From JAJVHZ01 sp041395385 (GTDB taxonomy: Bacteria > Pseudomonadota > Gammaproteobacteria > JAJPIJ01): a stretch of DNA of 64,000 bases. Where the stretch lies: assembly GCA_041395385.1 (NCBI GenBank), contig JAWLAN010000008.1, positions 124,001 through 188,000 on the forward strand. Reading direction: 5' to 3'. The notes beneath the pieces were generated by a model that ran no database searches, was not told the DNA's origin, and was given only the letters and a program-made list of their open reading frames with translations. Position 1 is the first letter of the stretch. The number at the start of each line of letters is the position of its first letter. Positions 8,683 to 16,823 of the stretch are shown here, piece by piece. Position numbers and translations under genes: made by a program.

Positions 8683-11402
8683 GGACGCGCCGCCTCCTCG
8701 CGGGGCGGTATGGGCGAGACGTACCCGATCAACAGCATCAGGCCCCCGGTGGCGAGGAACGAGACGATGCGCCCGACCGTGCCGGTGCCGGACAGATCGA
8801 CGAAAAAGAGCTTCGCGATCAGCAGGGCGAGCAGACCGGCGCCCGCGAACCACAGCTGCCGCACCCCGCGGCGAGAGGCGTAGCTCATGACCGCCAGCGC
8901 GGTCACGCCCCAGAGTATGGCGATCGCCGCTTCGAACAACGCCGAGCGCACCAGCGCCGGCAGCGTATAAGGCACGCCGGCGAGATGGTGGACGGCCCGC
9001 GCCACCACGGCGTTGGCGACCATGAAGATCGACGCTCCGAGCATCGCGGGTATCCGCGACGGCCTCCAGCCGCGGATGACGGGAATGTCGTGGCGTTGCG
9101 CCTGCAGCGCCCAGAACACGATGCTGACCAACGCCAGTCCCTGCGTGAGCTCGAGGGGATTGACGATGGGCAGGTAGGCAAGCGGCGCGGGATTGCCGAC
9201 CTCGAAACACGACGCGAACAGCCAGCACAGCAGGAAGGCGGCAAGGCCGGCCGGGGCGCCGCCGAAATATACCCCCGGGTAGGCGCGGACCGGCCACTGC
9301 AGCCGTTCGCCCCAGCGCAGCGCCGCCGCGATCACGGCCGCCGGCACCAGGCCCCAGGCGACGAACGGCCAGGCGGCGCCGTCGCCAACCCACGCGGCCA
9401 GAGCGCGCGCCAGCGCCCACGCGCCCAGGAACGCGGCGCTCCAGACCGCGGCCGCGTGCCCGTATCGCACTACGCCGCCCGGCCAGGCACGCCGATAGCC
9501 CCACAGCAGGTCGTACCAGACATAGATCGCCAGCGGCCATGCCAGCCAGCCGAGATTACGGAGCGGCTGCGCGTGGCGCACGAACAGGAACGCCAGCGCC
9601 AGCAGCCCCACCGTCACGAGCATGTTCAACATCGAGGCCTGACCCATCGCCCCCGAGCGCAGGCGCGCGGCGAGCAGGCCGGCGGCGTAGAAGCTCAGCG
9701 ACGCGTAGAGCACCAGCGCATGCAGCCGATATTCCGCGGGCAGAAATCGATGTATCTCCTGCCCACCGGCGGCGAACCACCAGATGAGGCCCCAGATGAG
9801 CAGCAGGCCGTGCAGTCCGCGTTCGCCGAGCTGCAGATCCTGGTGGCGGCGCTCGTACCAGTACGCCGAGAACAGCGCCGCCAGGGCGAGGAAGACGCCG
9901 CCCAGGTACGCGGAGTTCAGTACCGGCGTCGCCGCCGGCAGGCTCGAGGACTTCACGGCAAAGGCGCATCCCGCCAGCAACTGCAGCAACAGTCCGAACA
10001 CCCGCGGCGACACCCGGTGCTGGCGGAAGCCGACCCAGACCATGCCCGCGCCTTCCAGCGCCCATGCGGCCGCCGTCAGCCGGGCGTCCAGCGCGAACGG
10101 GATCGCCAGCGTGAGGAAGATGGCGCCGAGCGCCAGGAAGGCCTCCGCCAGCGGCCGCATCTCGGCGCCGAACCGGCTCCAGAGCGCCCACGACAGGCTC
10201 AGGTACAGGCCGCCGAGCGCCAGTGCGCTGATCGCCCTGCCGAACTCGTAGTCCTCCACCAGCACGCACTGGAGCACGAACGCGACGATGGGCAGGCCGA
10301 ACACCAGCGACGCATCGATGTATCCCTTCAGCCGCTGCGGCTGTCGGTGGGCGAAGAGGATCGAGGTCGCGAGGTAAAAGAGGAAGAACAGGATCAGGAA
10401 TGGCTCGGTCGTCGCGAAGTGCTCGCTGCGGTAGGAGGTGGCGCCCCACAGCGTGGCGATGACGAAGGTGAAGATGAATCCGGTCCAGTTGAGGATGCGC
10501 CACGACTTGAACCAGGCAATGCCGAAGATGCCGGCATTGAGCAGGGCGTAATAGGAAAACAGGGCAACGTGACTGCCGCCGCCCCGGGAGAGCAGCACCG
10601 GCGCGAGAAACCCGCCGATGCAGCCGGCCACCGCCAGGGCCGCGGAATTCTGCAGCACGGCCAGCATGCCGGACAGCGCCACGACCGCCAGCATGAGCGG
10701 GAACGCCGCCGGATATGGCAACGCGTCGTAGAGCCGGGCCGCGGCGAACACGGTGAGATAGAGCACGCCCACGCCGGCGCCCTGCAGGATGAGGCCGATG
10801 GCCGCGCGCGCCGATCGCTTCCGCCAGCCGGTGGCCAGCAGGGCGAGTCCGCCCGCCGCCACCGCCGCCAGCCGCAACTCCACCGGCACGGCATTGCGCT
10901 CCACGGCGTACTTCAGCAGGAAGGCAACGCCGAAGAACAGGACGATGGCGCCGACCTTGGCCACGACGTTGCCGGTGGTGAAGTACTGGCGGATGCGGGT
11001 GAGGAGCCGGTCGAGGCGATCCGGCTGCCGCGTGGCGAGCGCCGCGGACCGTAGCACGGGGGGCGCTGCTTGCGCGGCGGCGACCGGCGGCGCGCCGGCG
11101 GGCGCCGGTGCCGCTGCCGACGGACCGACGGCCGGCGGCGCTGCGCCCACGCCCGCCTCCGGCGTCGCCTCGACATCGACCCGGGGTGCGACAGCGCTGA
11201 GAGGTGCCGTGTCGGCGTCTGCGGGCGCTACCGCCGCGCCGCCCGCGAGCGCCGCGACCTTCTGCTCGAGCTTGCGCAGGCGATCCGCCAGGCGCAGGTG
11301 ATGGCCCAGGAGCAGGCCGCCCAGGACTCCGAGCACCAGTCCTGCCTCCTCGAACCATGCGGCTCCGAGAAATCCCCCGACCAACGCCAGCAGCCAAGGC
11401 AT
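8679..11402 (-). CDS. DUF2339 family polytopic membrane protein
   Basis: A 907-residue inner-membrane protein. It opens with a short hydrophobic segment (PWLLALVGGFLGAAW), a coiled-coil stretch (LRKLEQKVAAL), and an Ala/Pro-rich linker to about residue 125. The rest is more than twenty closely packed transmembrane helices, the DUF2339 pattern. Two in-frame ATGs lie at 11406-11408 and 11400-11402; AAGGA spaced six bases before the second decides for that one. It is first in a two-gene operon with the DUF3999 gene. The family function is unknown; a role in envelope or polysaccharide handling would be guesswork. Confidence 0.88.
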   Translation of the reverse strand: MPWLLALVGGFLGAAWFEEAGLVLGVLGGLLLGHHLRLADRLRKLEQKVAALAGGAAVAPADADTAPLSAVAPRVDVEATPEAGVGAAPPAVGPSAAAPAPAGAPPVAAAQAAPPVLRSAALATRQPDRLDRLLTRIRQYFTTGNVVAKVGAIVLFFGVAFLLKYAVERNAVPVELRLAAVAAGGLALLATGWRKRSARAAIGLILQGAGVGVLYLTVFAAARLYDALPYPAAFPLMLAVVALSGMLAVLQNSAALAVAGCIGGFLAPVLLSRGGGSHVALFSYYALLNAGIFGIAWFKSWRILNWTGFIFTFVIATLWGATSYRSEHFATTEPFLILFFLFYLATSILFAHRQPQRLKGYIDASLVFGLPIVAFVLQCVLVEDYEFGRAISALALGGLYLSLSWALWSRFGAEMRPLAEAFLALGAIFLTLAIPFALDARLTAAAWALEGAGMVWVGFRQHRVSPRVFGLLLQLLAGCAFAVKSSSLPAATPVLNSAYLGGVFLALAALFSAYWYERRHQDLQLGERGLHGLLLIWGLIWWFAAGGQEIHRFLPAEYRLHALVLYASLSFYAAGLLAARLRSGAMGQASMLNMLVTVGLLALAFLFVRHAQPLRNLGWLAWPLAIYVWYDLLWGYRRAWPGGVVRYGHAAAVWSAAFLGAWALARALAAWVGDGAAWPFVAWGLVPAAVIAAALRWGERLQWPVRAYPGVYFGGAPAGLAAFLLCWLFASCFEVGNPAPLAYLPIVNPLELTQGLALVSIVFWALQAQRHDIPVIRGWRPSRIPAMLGASIFMVANAVVARAVHHLAGVPYTLPALVRSALFEAAIAILWGVTALAVMSYASRRGVRQLWFAGAGLLALLIAKLFFVDLSGTGTVGRIVSFLATGGLMLLIGYVSPIPPREEAARP

Positions 11403-11512
11403 GCGCATTCCTTCTTCTTGATGACTTCCGTGCTGCACTGCATCGCCTGTGCCAGCGTCATGCAGCCCGGGCATTATAGTCGGCCGGCCGCTGCCGACCG
11501 ACGCTCGCCGCG

Positions 11513-12340
11513 TCAGCGCGACAGGCGCGCGATCAGACGCTCGAGCTCGCGGCAGTCGCTCACCACGACGTCGGGAACGTCGGGATGCTCGGCGGAGCCG
11601 GGAAAGTAGTGGGCGAGCCACTCCGGCGTCCAGCCCGCGCTGTTGAAGAACACGCTGGCGACCCCGGCGCGCCGCGCGGCACCGACATCGCTGGCCGCAT
11701 CGCCGACGTACCAGCAGTCGCGACCCGGAACGCGTCCCAGCCTATGCACGGCGTGGACGATCGGGTCGGGGGCGGGCTTGCGATTCGGCGTGTCACCGCC
11801 GCAGACGATGACGTCGAACAGTCCGCGCCAGCTGCCGCCGTCGAGCACGGCGAGCTCGCGCTCGAGGAATTCCCGGTCGCGGTTGCTGGCGATGGCGAGC
11901 CGGATGCCCTGCGCGCGCAGCGCCGCGAGCACCGGTTGCTCGTCGCCGTGCAGGTGATGCACCTGGCCGTAATGATGGCGATAGGCCTCGTTGTACGCGG
12001 CATGCGCGATGCGCTTGGCCTCCGCATCCGCGCCGAACAGGATCTCGAAGATGTCGGTGCGCGAGAGCCGGCCGGCGCTGCGGATCTTCTCCGGCAGGCG
12101 GCGATGCTGTCGCACGTATTCGACCAGGCGTTCGTCCTCCGCCGTCTTGGACAGGCCGGGGTGGACGAGACGCGGCAGCAGGTCGAGCTCCACGAAGCGC
12201 GCCAGCATGTCGTCCATGGCGTTGTACATCGCCCTGCGCGTGTCCACCAGCGTGCCATGCCAGTCGAATATCAGCACGCGCGGCGCGAGCAGTCCGACCG
12301 CGGTTTCGGCCGTCGGCAGATAGCGAGGCACCACGTTCAC
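11513..12340 (-). CDS. HAD-superfamily hydrolase with altered motif I
   Basis: A 275-residue HAD protein of phosphoglycolate-phosphatase type, with a helical cap between motifs I and II. Motif I is LIFDWHGTLVDT: the nucleophile Asp is present, but the second Asp (general acid/base of phosphatases) is His. Motif II is AIASN, motif III supplies Lys in NRKPAPD, and motif IV is VGDAASD. GTG at 12338-12340 is taken as start because GGGAG lies about eight bases upstream and no ATG gives a sensible N-terminus. It is divergent from the dioxygenase gene. The substrate is unknown, and the motif I change may alter the chemistry. Confidence 0.85.
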   Translation of the reverse strand: MNVVPRYLPTAETAVGLLAPRVLIFDWHGTLVDTRRAMYNAMDDMLARFVELDLLPRLVHPGLSKTAEDERLVEYVRQHRRLPEKIRSAGRLSRTDIFEILFGADAEAKRIAHAAYNEAYRHHYGQVHHLHGDEQPVLAALRAQGIRLAIASNRDREFLERELAVLDGGSWRGLFDVIVCGGDTPNRKPAPDPIVHAVHRLGRVPGRDCWYVGDAASDVGAARRAGVASVFFNSAGWTPEWLAHYFPGSAEHPDVPDVVVSDCRELERLIARLSR

Positions 12341-12425
12341 ATCGTTCTCTCCCGCTACTCCAGGACCATCGTTCGCGAGTGCACCAAGTATAGCGAGCGG
12401 CGCCGCGGCCTGCCGCGGGCGAGGA

Positions 12426-12431
12426 TATAAT
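12426..12431 (+). promoter_or_regulatory. Possible -10 box (TATAAT) for the YgiD-type dioxygenase gene
   Basis: A perfect TATAAT lies 44 bases before the dioxygenase ATG, in the divergent intergenic region. No convincing -35 hexamer is found 16-18 bases upstream, so this is only a candidate. Confidence 0.35.
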
Positions 12432-12475
12432 CGGCGCCGGTCCGCGTCGGGGCCGAACATCCGGGGTGATTGCAC

Positions 12476-13261
12476 ATGTCGAATCGCCGTCAACGACAAC
12501 CCGCCATCTTTTTCGGACACGGCAGTCCGATGAACGCCATCGGCAGCAATCGCTACACCGATGCCTGGCGCGAGCTCGGCGCGACGCTGGAACGACCGCG
12601 GGCAGTGCTGGCCGTCTCCGCGCACTGGTACGTCGACCGAACCGCCATCACGGTCGATCCACGGCCGCGCACCCTCCACGACTTTCACGGCTTCCCGACC
12701 GCCTTGTCCGAGTTCGACTATCCCGCGCCCGGGCTTCCGGAGCTCGCCCACCGGGTGCGCGATCTGCTCGCGCCGCTGCATGTCGAGGCCGATCCGGATC
12801 GGGGCCTGGACCATGGAACCTGGTCCGTGCTGGCGCACGTCTTCTCCGCTGCCGATGTGCCGGTCGTGCAGTTGAGCATCGATGCGACACGGCCGCGCCG
12901 TTGGCACTACGAGATCGGCCGCCGCCTCGCTCCCCTGAGGGCAGAAGGGATATTGACGATCGGCAGCGGCAACGTCGTTCACAACCTTGCCCGGATACGC
13001 TGGGCCGCCGACGCACCGCCCCACGCATGGGCAGTTCGCTACAACCGCACGGTGCGCTCGCTGCTGCAGGGCGGCCGGCACACGGAACTGCTCGATGAAA
13101 CGGAGATGGACGAGGATGCGCGACTGAGCGTGCCGTCACCGGATCACTTTCTTCCTCTGCTCTACGTCATCGGGCAACGGCTGGACGACGATGCGACGAC
13201 GTTCCCGGTGGACGGCGTGGAACTGGGCTCGATCGGCATGATGACGGTGCGCATCGGCTGA
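12476..13261 (+). CDS. ygiD: Extradiol dioxygenase, YgiD/LigB family (4,5-DOPA dioxygenase-like)
   Basis: A 261-residue class III extradiol dioxygenase. Typical motifs are the FGHGSPMN start (His15), AVSAHWY, DHGTWSVL and GSGNVVHN, which together carry the metal-binding histidines of this family. E. coli YgiD cleaves 3,4-dihydroxyphenylalanine at the 4,5 position in vitro; the physiological substrate is unclear. ATG at 12476 follows GGGGTGA. An upstream in-frame TTG (12470) would add only two residues. The gene stands alone and is divergent from the HAD gene. Symbol assigned by family resemblance. Confidence 0.88.
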   Translation: MSNRRQRQPAIFFGHGSPMNAIGSNRYTDAWRELGATLERPRAVLAVSAHWYVDRTAITVDPRPRTLHDFHGFPTALSEFDYPAPGLPELAHRVRDLLAPLHVEADPDRGLDHGTWSVLAHVFSAADVPVVQLSIDATRPRRWHYEIGRRLAPLRAEGILTIGSGNVVHNLARIRWAADAPPHAWAVRYNRTVRSLLQGGRHTELLDETEMDEDARLSVPSPDHFLPLLYVIGQRLDDDATTFPVDGVELGSIGMMTVRIG

Positions 13262-13356
13262 TCGGCCCGGCGAGGTGACGGCATACTGGGGTTGCGCGCA
13301 CGACGGTGCGCATGGGCGAGGAAGCCGGTGGCGACGGTGGCCGGCCGCCACCGGAT

Positions 13357-14448
13357 TCAGCCGTTGGCGGCGCGCGCCGCGGGAACCGCAGCGGCCTGCT
13401 GCAGTTCCTCGACCTTGCGTTCGAGCTCGAGGATGCGATTCTGGTACTGGGTGAGCAGGCCGCGGATCTTCACGCGCATGACGTGCATCTCGTGCTGCAG
13501 CTCGGCGTCGTGCTCCTTGAGCATGCGCGCGAGCTCCTCGCGTACCGGCGCGCTGATCCCGTCGGCCGCGGCGGCCACCCCGGATTGCGTCGTCCCGGCG
13601 CCGCCGCCCGGCGTGCCTTCGGGCGGCGGCGCCGGGACGACGGAGGGCGGCGTGCCGGGACTCACGTTCGTCGCGATGCTGGCCGTAGCGCTCAGATACT
13701 CCTCCGGGATCTCGATGACGGTCTCGGTGGCCGCGCCCGGGAGATGAAGCTTGTCGAGGTCGTCCGAGGCGCAGGCGCGCATGTAGTCGGCGACGGTGGC
13801 GGTGAGATAGCGTGCCTCCAGGCCCTTCTGCGTCAGCAGAAAGGCGGCGAGCGCGCTGTCGGATTCGTTGTCGCTGACCGTGATGTAGGTGAGCTGCTTG
13901 TCGAAGCCGCGGCGTTCGCGACGCACCTCGCCGACCGGCACGTTGCGGCTGCCGCCCACCGCGTAGCGCTTGAACTCCGAGGGCGCGCGCACGTCGATGA
14001 TGTTGGCGCCGTAGGCCTCGAGGTTCTTCGCCTCGTTGATGTCGACCGCCTTCAGCATCGGCTCCCGGAACAGCTTGTCGAACTCCTCCTTGCTCAGGCA
14101 CGCGAGCGTGCCGTCGGTGACCATCTCGACCGAGAAACTGCGGGGGGTGCCGCGGATGAGCGAATCCTCGCCGAAGGTGTCGCCCGGCCCCAGTGAACCG
14201 AGCTCCACGACCGCGCCGCCGCCGGCCGGGTAGTTGAACAGCCGGCACTTGCCGGCGCCGATGATGTAGAAGGTCTCGCCGCCCTCGCCCTGCCGGTAGA
14301 TGGTTTCGGCGGCGCTGACCTGCAGCATCTCGATGCGCGCGATGAGCGATCGCAACGCGCTCTTGGAGACGCGGGACATCGACTTGGACTTCATGATCTG
14401 CTCCATCAGCACGTCGGTGGCTGACAGACGCACGGCTTCCGTAGTCAT
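13357..14448 (-). CDS. Cyclic-nucleotide-binding / rhodanese-like regulatory protein
   Basis: A 363-residue soluble protein with three parts. Residues about 15-130 form a cNMP-binding beta-roll (IYRQGEGGETFYII, GDTFGEDSLI). Residues about 140-230 are a rhodanese-like domain (NIIDVRAPSEFKRY). A Pro/Gly-rich linker and a C-terminal coiled coil (about 290-355) follow. The rhodanese active-site loop, usually CxxGxR, reads TVSDNESDSA with no cysteine, so sulfurtransferase activity is unlikely. The beta-roll also lacks a clear RTA-type phosphate cassette, having GTPRSFS instead. There is no HTH domain. It is probably a sensor or scaffold; the ligand is unknown. Confidence 0.82.
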   Translation of the reverse strand: MTTEAVRLSATDVLMEQIMKSKSMSRVSKSALRSLIARIEMLQVSAAETIYRQGEGGETFYIIGAGKCRLFNYPAGGGAVVELGSLGPGDTFGEDSLIRGTPRSFSVEMVTDGTLACLSKEEFDKLFREPMLKAVDINEAKNLEAYGANIIDVRAPSEFKRYAVGGSRNVPVGEVRRERRGFDKQLTYITVSDNESDSALAAFLLTQKGLEARYLTATVADYMRACASDDLDKLHLPGAATETVIEIPEEYLSATASIATNVSPGTPPSVVPAPPPEGTPGGGAGTTQSGVAAAADGISAPVREELARMLKEHDAELQHEMHVMRVKIRGLLTQYQNRILELERKVEELQQAAAVPAARAANG

Positions 14449-14745
14449 GGGCAATTCCCCCAAGTTGCTTCGTCCCTGACGGTCGCCGCTGCGGGGCCGG
14501 ATTGGACCGGCCGCCCCCGGCGCAATCAATATCGGGACCTGACCCCTCTTACATCGGCAGCCGGGCCGGAAACCTTGATTGTCGGCACACTCGGTGGGTT
14601 AACAGGGACTTAGGGGCGGAAGGCAAGGCCGCGGGCATTGGCTCCCATCCCGATGGCCTGCGGCCGGCGACATCGGGGGGCGGTCTGGCGGCGGCCAGGG
14701 TCTGAAGTCGGGCGGTGCGCCAGCGCGACGCCCGGGTCGATGGAC

Positions 14746-15042
14746 TCAAGGCTGACCGGCAGCCGGCTGCGTGGCGTCGTCGCCTTCCTCGGGCTCCTGC
14801 GGCATGATATCCGGCGCCATCGCCTCGGCGCCTTGTTCTGCCGCCTGACGCTGCAATTTCTCGCTGACGAGCTCCCGGATCTTTTGGGCCTGCTCCCGCC
14901 GTTCGCGCGCGATCTGCTCGCGCTCGGCATTCTCCGCCTGAGCGCGCTGCTCCTGCCGGTGCGCTCGCCAGGCATCGAGCAGGAGCTGCGAGGCGGAGAT
15001 CCCGATGAACACGCCCAGCGCAATCTGCAGGATCAGTTTCAT
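14746..15042 (-). CDS. Small membrane-anchored coiled-coil protein
   Basis: A 98-residue protein of unknown function. An N-terminal transmembrane helix (ILQIALGVFIGISASQLLL, residues 4-22) is followed by a highly charged helical segment (residues about 23-70, AWRAHRQEQ through VSEKLQRQ) and an acidic tail. The composition is like small tail-anchored or signal-anchored scaffold proteins. A degenerate copy of this gene, without the start and membrane helix, lies at 16190-16450, on the other side of the heme-binding gene. The 78-base gap to the heme-binding gene stop contains a terminator-like hairpin, so it may have its own promoter. Confidence 0.65.
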   Translation of the reverse strand: MKLILQIALGVFIGISASQLLLDAWRAHRQEQRAQAENAEREQIARERREQAQKIRELVSEKLQRQAAEQGAEAMAPDIMPQEPEEGDDATQPAAGQP

Positions 15043-15058
15043 GCAGCTTTGGCAAAGG

Positions 15059-15080
15059 AAAGCCGCCTTGCGGCGGCTTT
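15059..15080 (-). terminator. Hairpin downstream of the heme-binding gene
   Basis: A perfect nine-base-pair stem AAAGCCGCC / GGCGGCTTT with a four-base loop, in the gap after the heme-binding gene. On the minus strand it is followed by a broken T-run (CTTTCCTTTG). It is plausibly an intrinsic terminator separating that gene from the small coiled-coil gene. Confidence 0.6.
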
Positions 15081-15120
15081 CGCTTACATCCCGGAGCCCT
15101 ACACCGACCGACTCATGACG

Positions 15121-15918
15121 CTAGGGAGCGGGACCGATCGGATGCGAGGTCGGCAGGGCATTCCCGATGCTCGTGGCGTCGCCGCTGCACTCCGGATGCC
15201 CGAACCCCGACGTCGACGGGGGAACAATGTCGTAAATGATGTTGTCCGTCCCGCCTGCGGCGACACCCGCGGGAACGTTGTCCAGGTTGAGGCCGTGACG
15301 CGTCTTCCACGCAATGTTATGGTCGGCGCAGGAAGAGTCGCCGCTGACTCCCAAACCGCCAACCAACGTCCCGTTGGCATTGTAAAGTCCGACGCCGCCG
15401 CCGAATACGTTCACGCCGCCGATCCGGTTACCCACCATCGGGTCCTGCGGCTTCCCGAAGTGCTGCGCCGGTCCCTTGTACGCCACGTCGGTGTCGACCG
15501 GGTTGCTGTGCTGCAGACCGTATAGCGAGCCCCCGGGCTGCACCGCAGTGAACAGATTCGCGGTCGACAACGCCAGGCCGGGCAGGCTGAAGGCGTTGGC
15601 GGTGTTGGCCTTCTGGGCCGAGATCACGCGGCTGCCGGGCCACTGATCACCGCGATTGCCTCCAGTGAAGGCCACGGCGCAGACGACGCCGTCGCGATTG
15701 ACGATCGTTCCCCACATGTCGAGATTGAAGCCGCCGTTCGGCGTGATGCGCGCGTTGATCAGCGCCCGTTTGAGCTGGTAATGGTTTGGCAACCCCTTGC
15801 ACGCGGCACTGGACTGCGGGCCCTTGCCCTTGCTGTCGGCGAAAGCGATATTCGCCATCAGACTGAGGGCGATGCCACCGGCCAACGCGAACTTCAGTGC
15901 ATTTGATTTTGATTTCAT
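15121..15918 (-). CDS. Secreted GlcG/HbpS-family (DUF336) heme-binding-like protein
   Basis: A 265-residue protein with a Sec signal peptide (residues 1-28, ending near ANIAFA). The mature part has the GlcG/HbpS pattern: LKRALINARI near the start, AVAFTGGNRGDQWPGSR, and late GGVNVFGGG and GGLGVSGDSSCADH. GlcG proteins are usually about 140 residues; this one is longer through insertions and a C-terminal extension. Known relatives bind heme extracellularly (HbpS) or are of unknown role (GlcG). The start is secure: AAGGAGGG lies seven bases before ATG at 15916-15918. It stands between the small coiled-coil gene and its decayed copy. Confidence 0.78.
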   Translation of the reverse strand: MKSKSNALKFALAGGIALSLMANIAFADSKGKGPQSSAACKGLPNHYQLKRALINARITPNGGFNLDMWGTIVNRDGVVCAVAFTGGNRGDQWPGSRVISAQKANTANAFSLPGLALSTANLFTAVQPGGSLYGLQHSNPVDTDVAYKGPAQHFGKPQDPMVGNRIGGVNVFGGGVGLYNANGTLVGGLGVSGDSSCADHNIAWKTRHGLNLDNVPAGVAAGGTDNIIYDIVPPSTSGFGHPECSGDATSIGNALPTSHPIGPAP

Positions 15919-16189
15919 GACGGCACCCTCCTTGAGAAAATTCCACATCGTTGAATTTGGCCAAACTACGATTGGACTGCGGTTGTCACGCGCCTTCCGG
16001 GTCTGGCCAGCTTCCCTGCGATTGTTTGACTTTCTGTGGCCCCAGACAGCACTGCCTCGTTGGGAACGGACGGCGGGCAGACGTGACGGGGCAACACTAC
16101 TCCTGCCCAAACCCGCGCGCAATCGCCAGTTGCGCCGCTACCGATTGCGCCAGATTTCCGGCGCTCCATTTGTGATTGTTCGCCTGAAA

Positions 16190-16450
16190 TGACAGCGGGA
16201 CGGCGTGCGAGTGCGACGGCCGGGGCAATGGACCAAAACCTGGCCGGCAGCCGCCTCCATGACATCGCCCCCGTCCCCTGCTGCAGCTTCCTGCCCACCG
16301 GCTCGCGGATACGCTCGGCCCGCTGCTGCCGCCCCCGCGCGAGTTGCTCGCGTTTCAGGCTTGCCGTCTGGCCCAACTGCTCCTGGCGGTGCATGCGCCA
16401 GGCCTCGATCAGGGCCAGCTCGGCGGACACGCCATCGTGACCAGTCCGCG
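16190..16450 (-). pseudogene. Decayed duplicate of the small coiled-coil gene
   Basis: On the minus strand the frame reads LIEAWRMHRQEQLGQ, then KREQLARGRQQRAERIREPV, paralleling LLDAWRAHRQEQRAQ and REQIARERREQAQKIRELV of the intact gene at 14746-15042. Similarity continues past the intact gene's stop codon at the DNA level, and the stop itself has become TGG, so the frame runs on. The start codon and membrane helix are missing; upstream bases are unrelated. This looks like a 5'-truncated segmental duplicate rather than a working gene. Confidence 0.65.
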
Positions 16451-16823
16451 TATCGGCGGCGCCACCCTGGGCCCGGAGATATCCCGTCGTGGTTCGCGTA
16501 CTGGCTCCGGAGCCGCCTGCGCGAGACTGCATGGCACCGTGGGCTGGAGACCGGCAGCCTCCAAGACCAAGAACAGGTAAACGGCCATTGCAGACTCAGG
16601 TGTCATGAAGGAAAATTTGCCTGAGATCCGTCATTCGGGTTTCGGATCGATTCCGATTGACTATATCCTGCAGGCGGCAATCACCGCATGCGGGCGATAT
16701 CCGGCTCTGCCGAGAGGACACTCTGGTCATCATCGAGCAGTCGGTGATAACCGGCTGATTCGCCCCCTGTACAGCATCATCAATACACGGAATGCGGGAG
16801 GGCCAGGCGCAACAACCAGGGCG
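16451..16823. other. Region upstream of narX without a clear gene
   Basis: An ORF could extend narX upstream to ATG 16605, but its residues look non-coding and similarity to NarX begins only at MNFFSELF. I see no clear FNR site (TTGAT-N4-ATCAA) or NarL heptamer. The narX promoter presumably lies here. Confidence 0.4.

Noticed and set aside
16605..16823. Upstream extension of narX to ATG 16605
   Set aside because: The added 73 residues lack codon bias and family similarity; the canonical NarX N-terminus begins at 16824.
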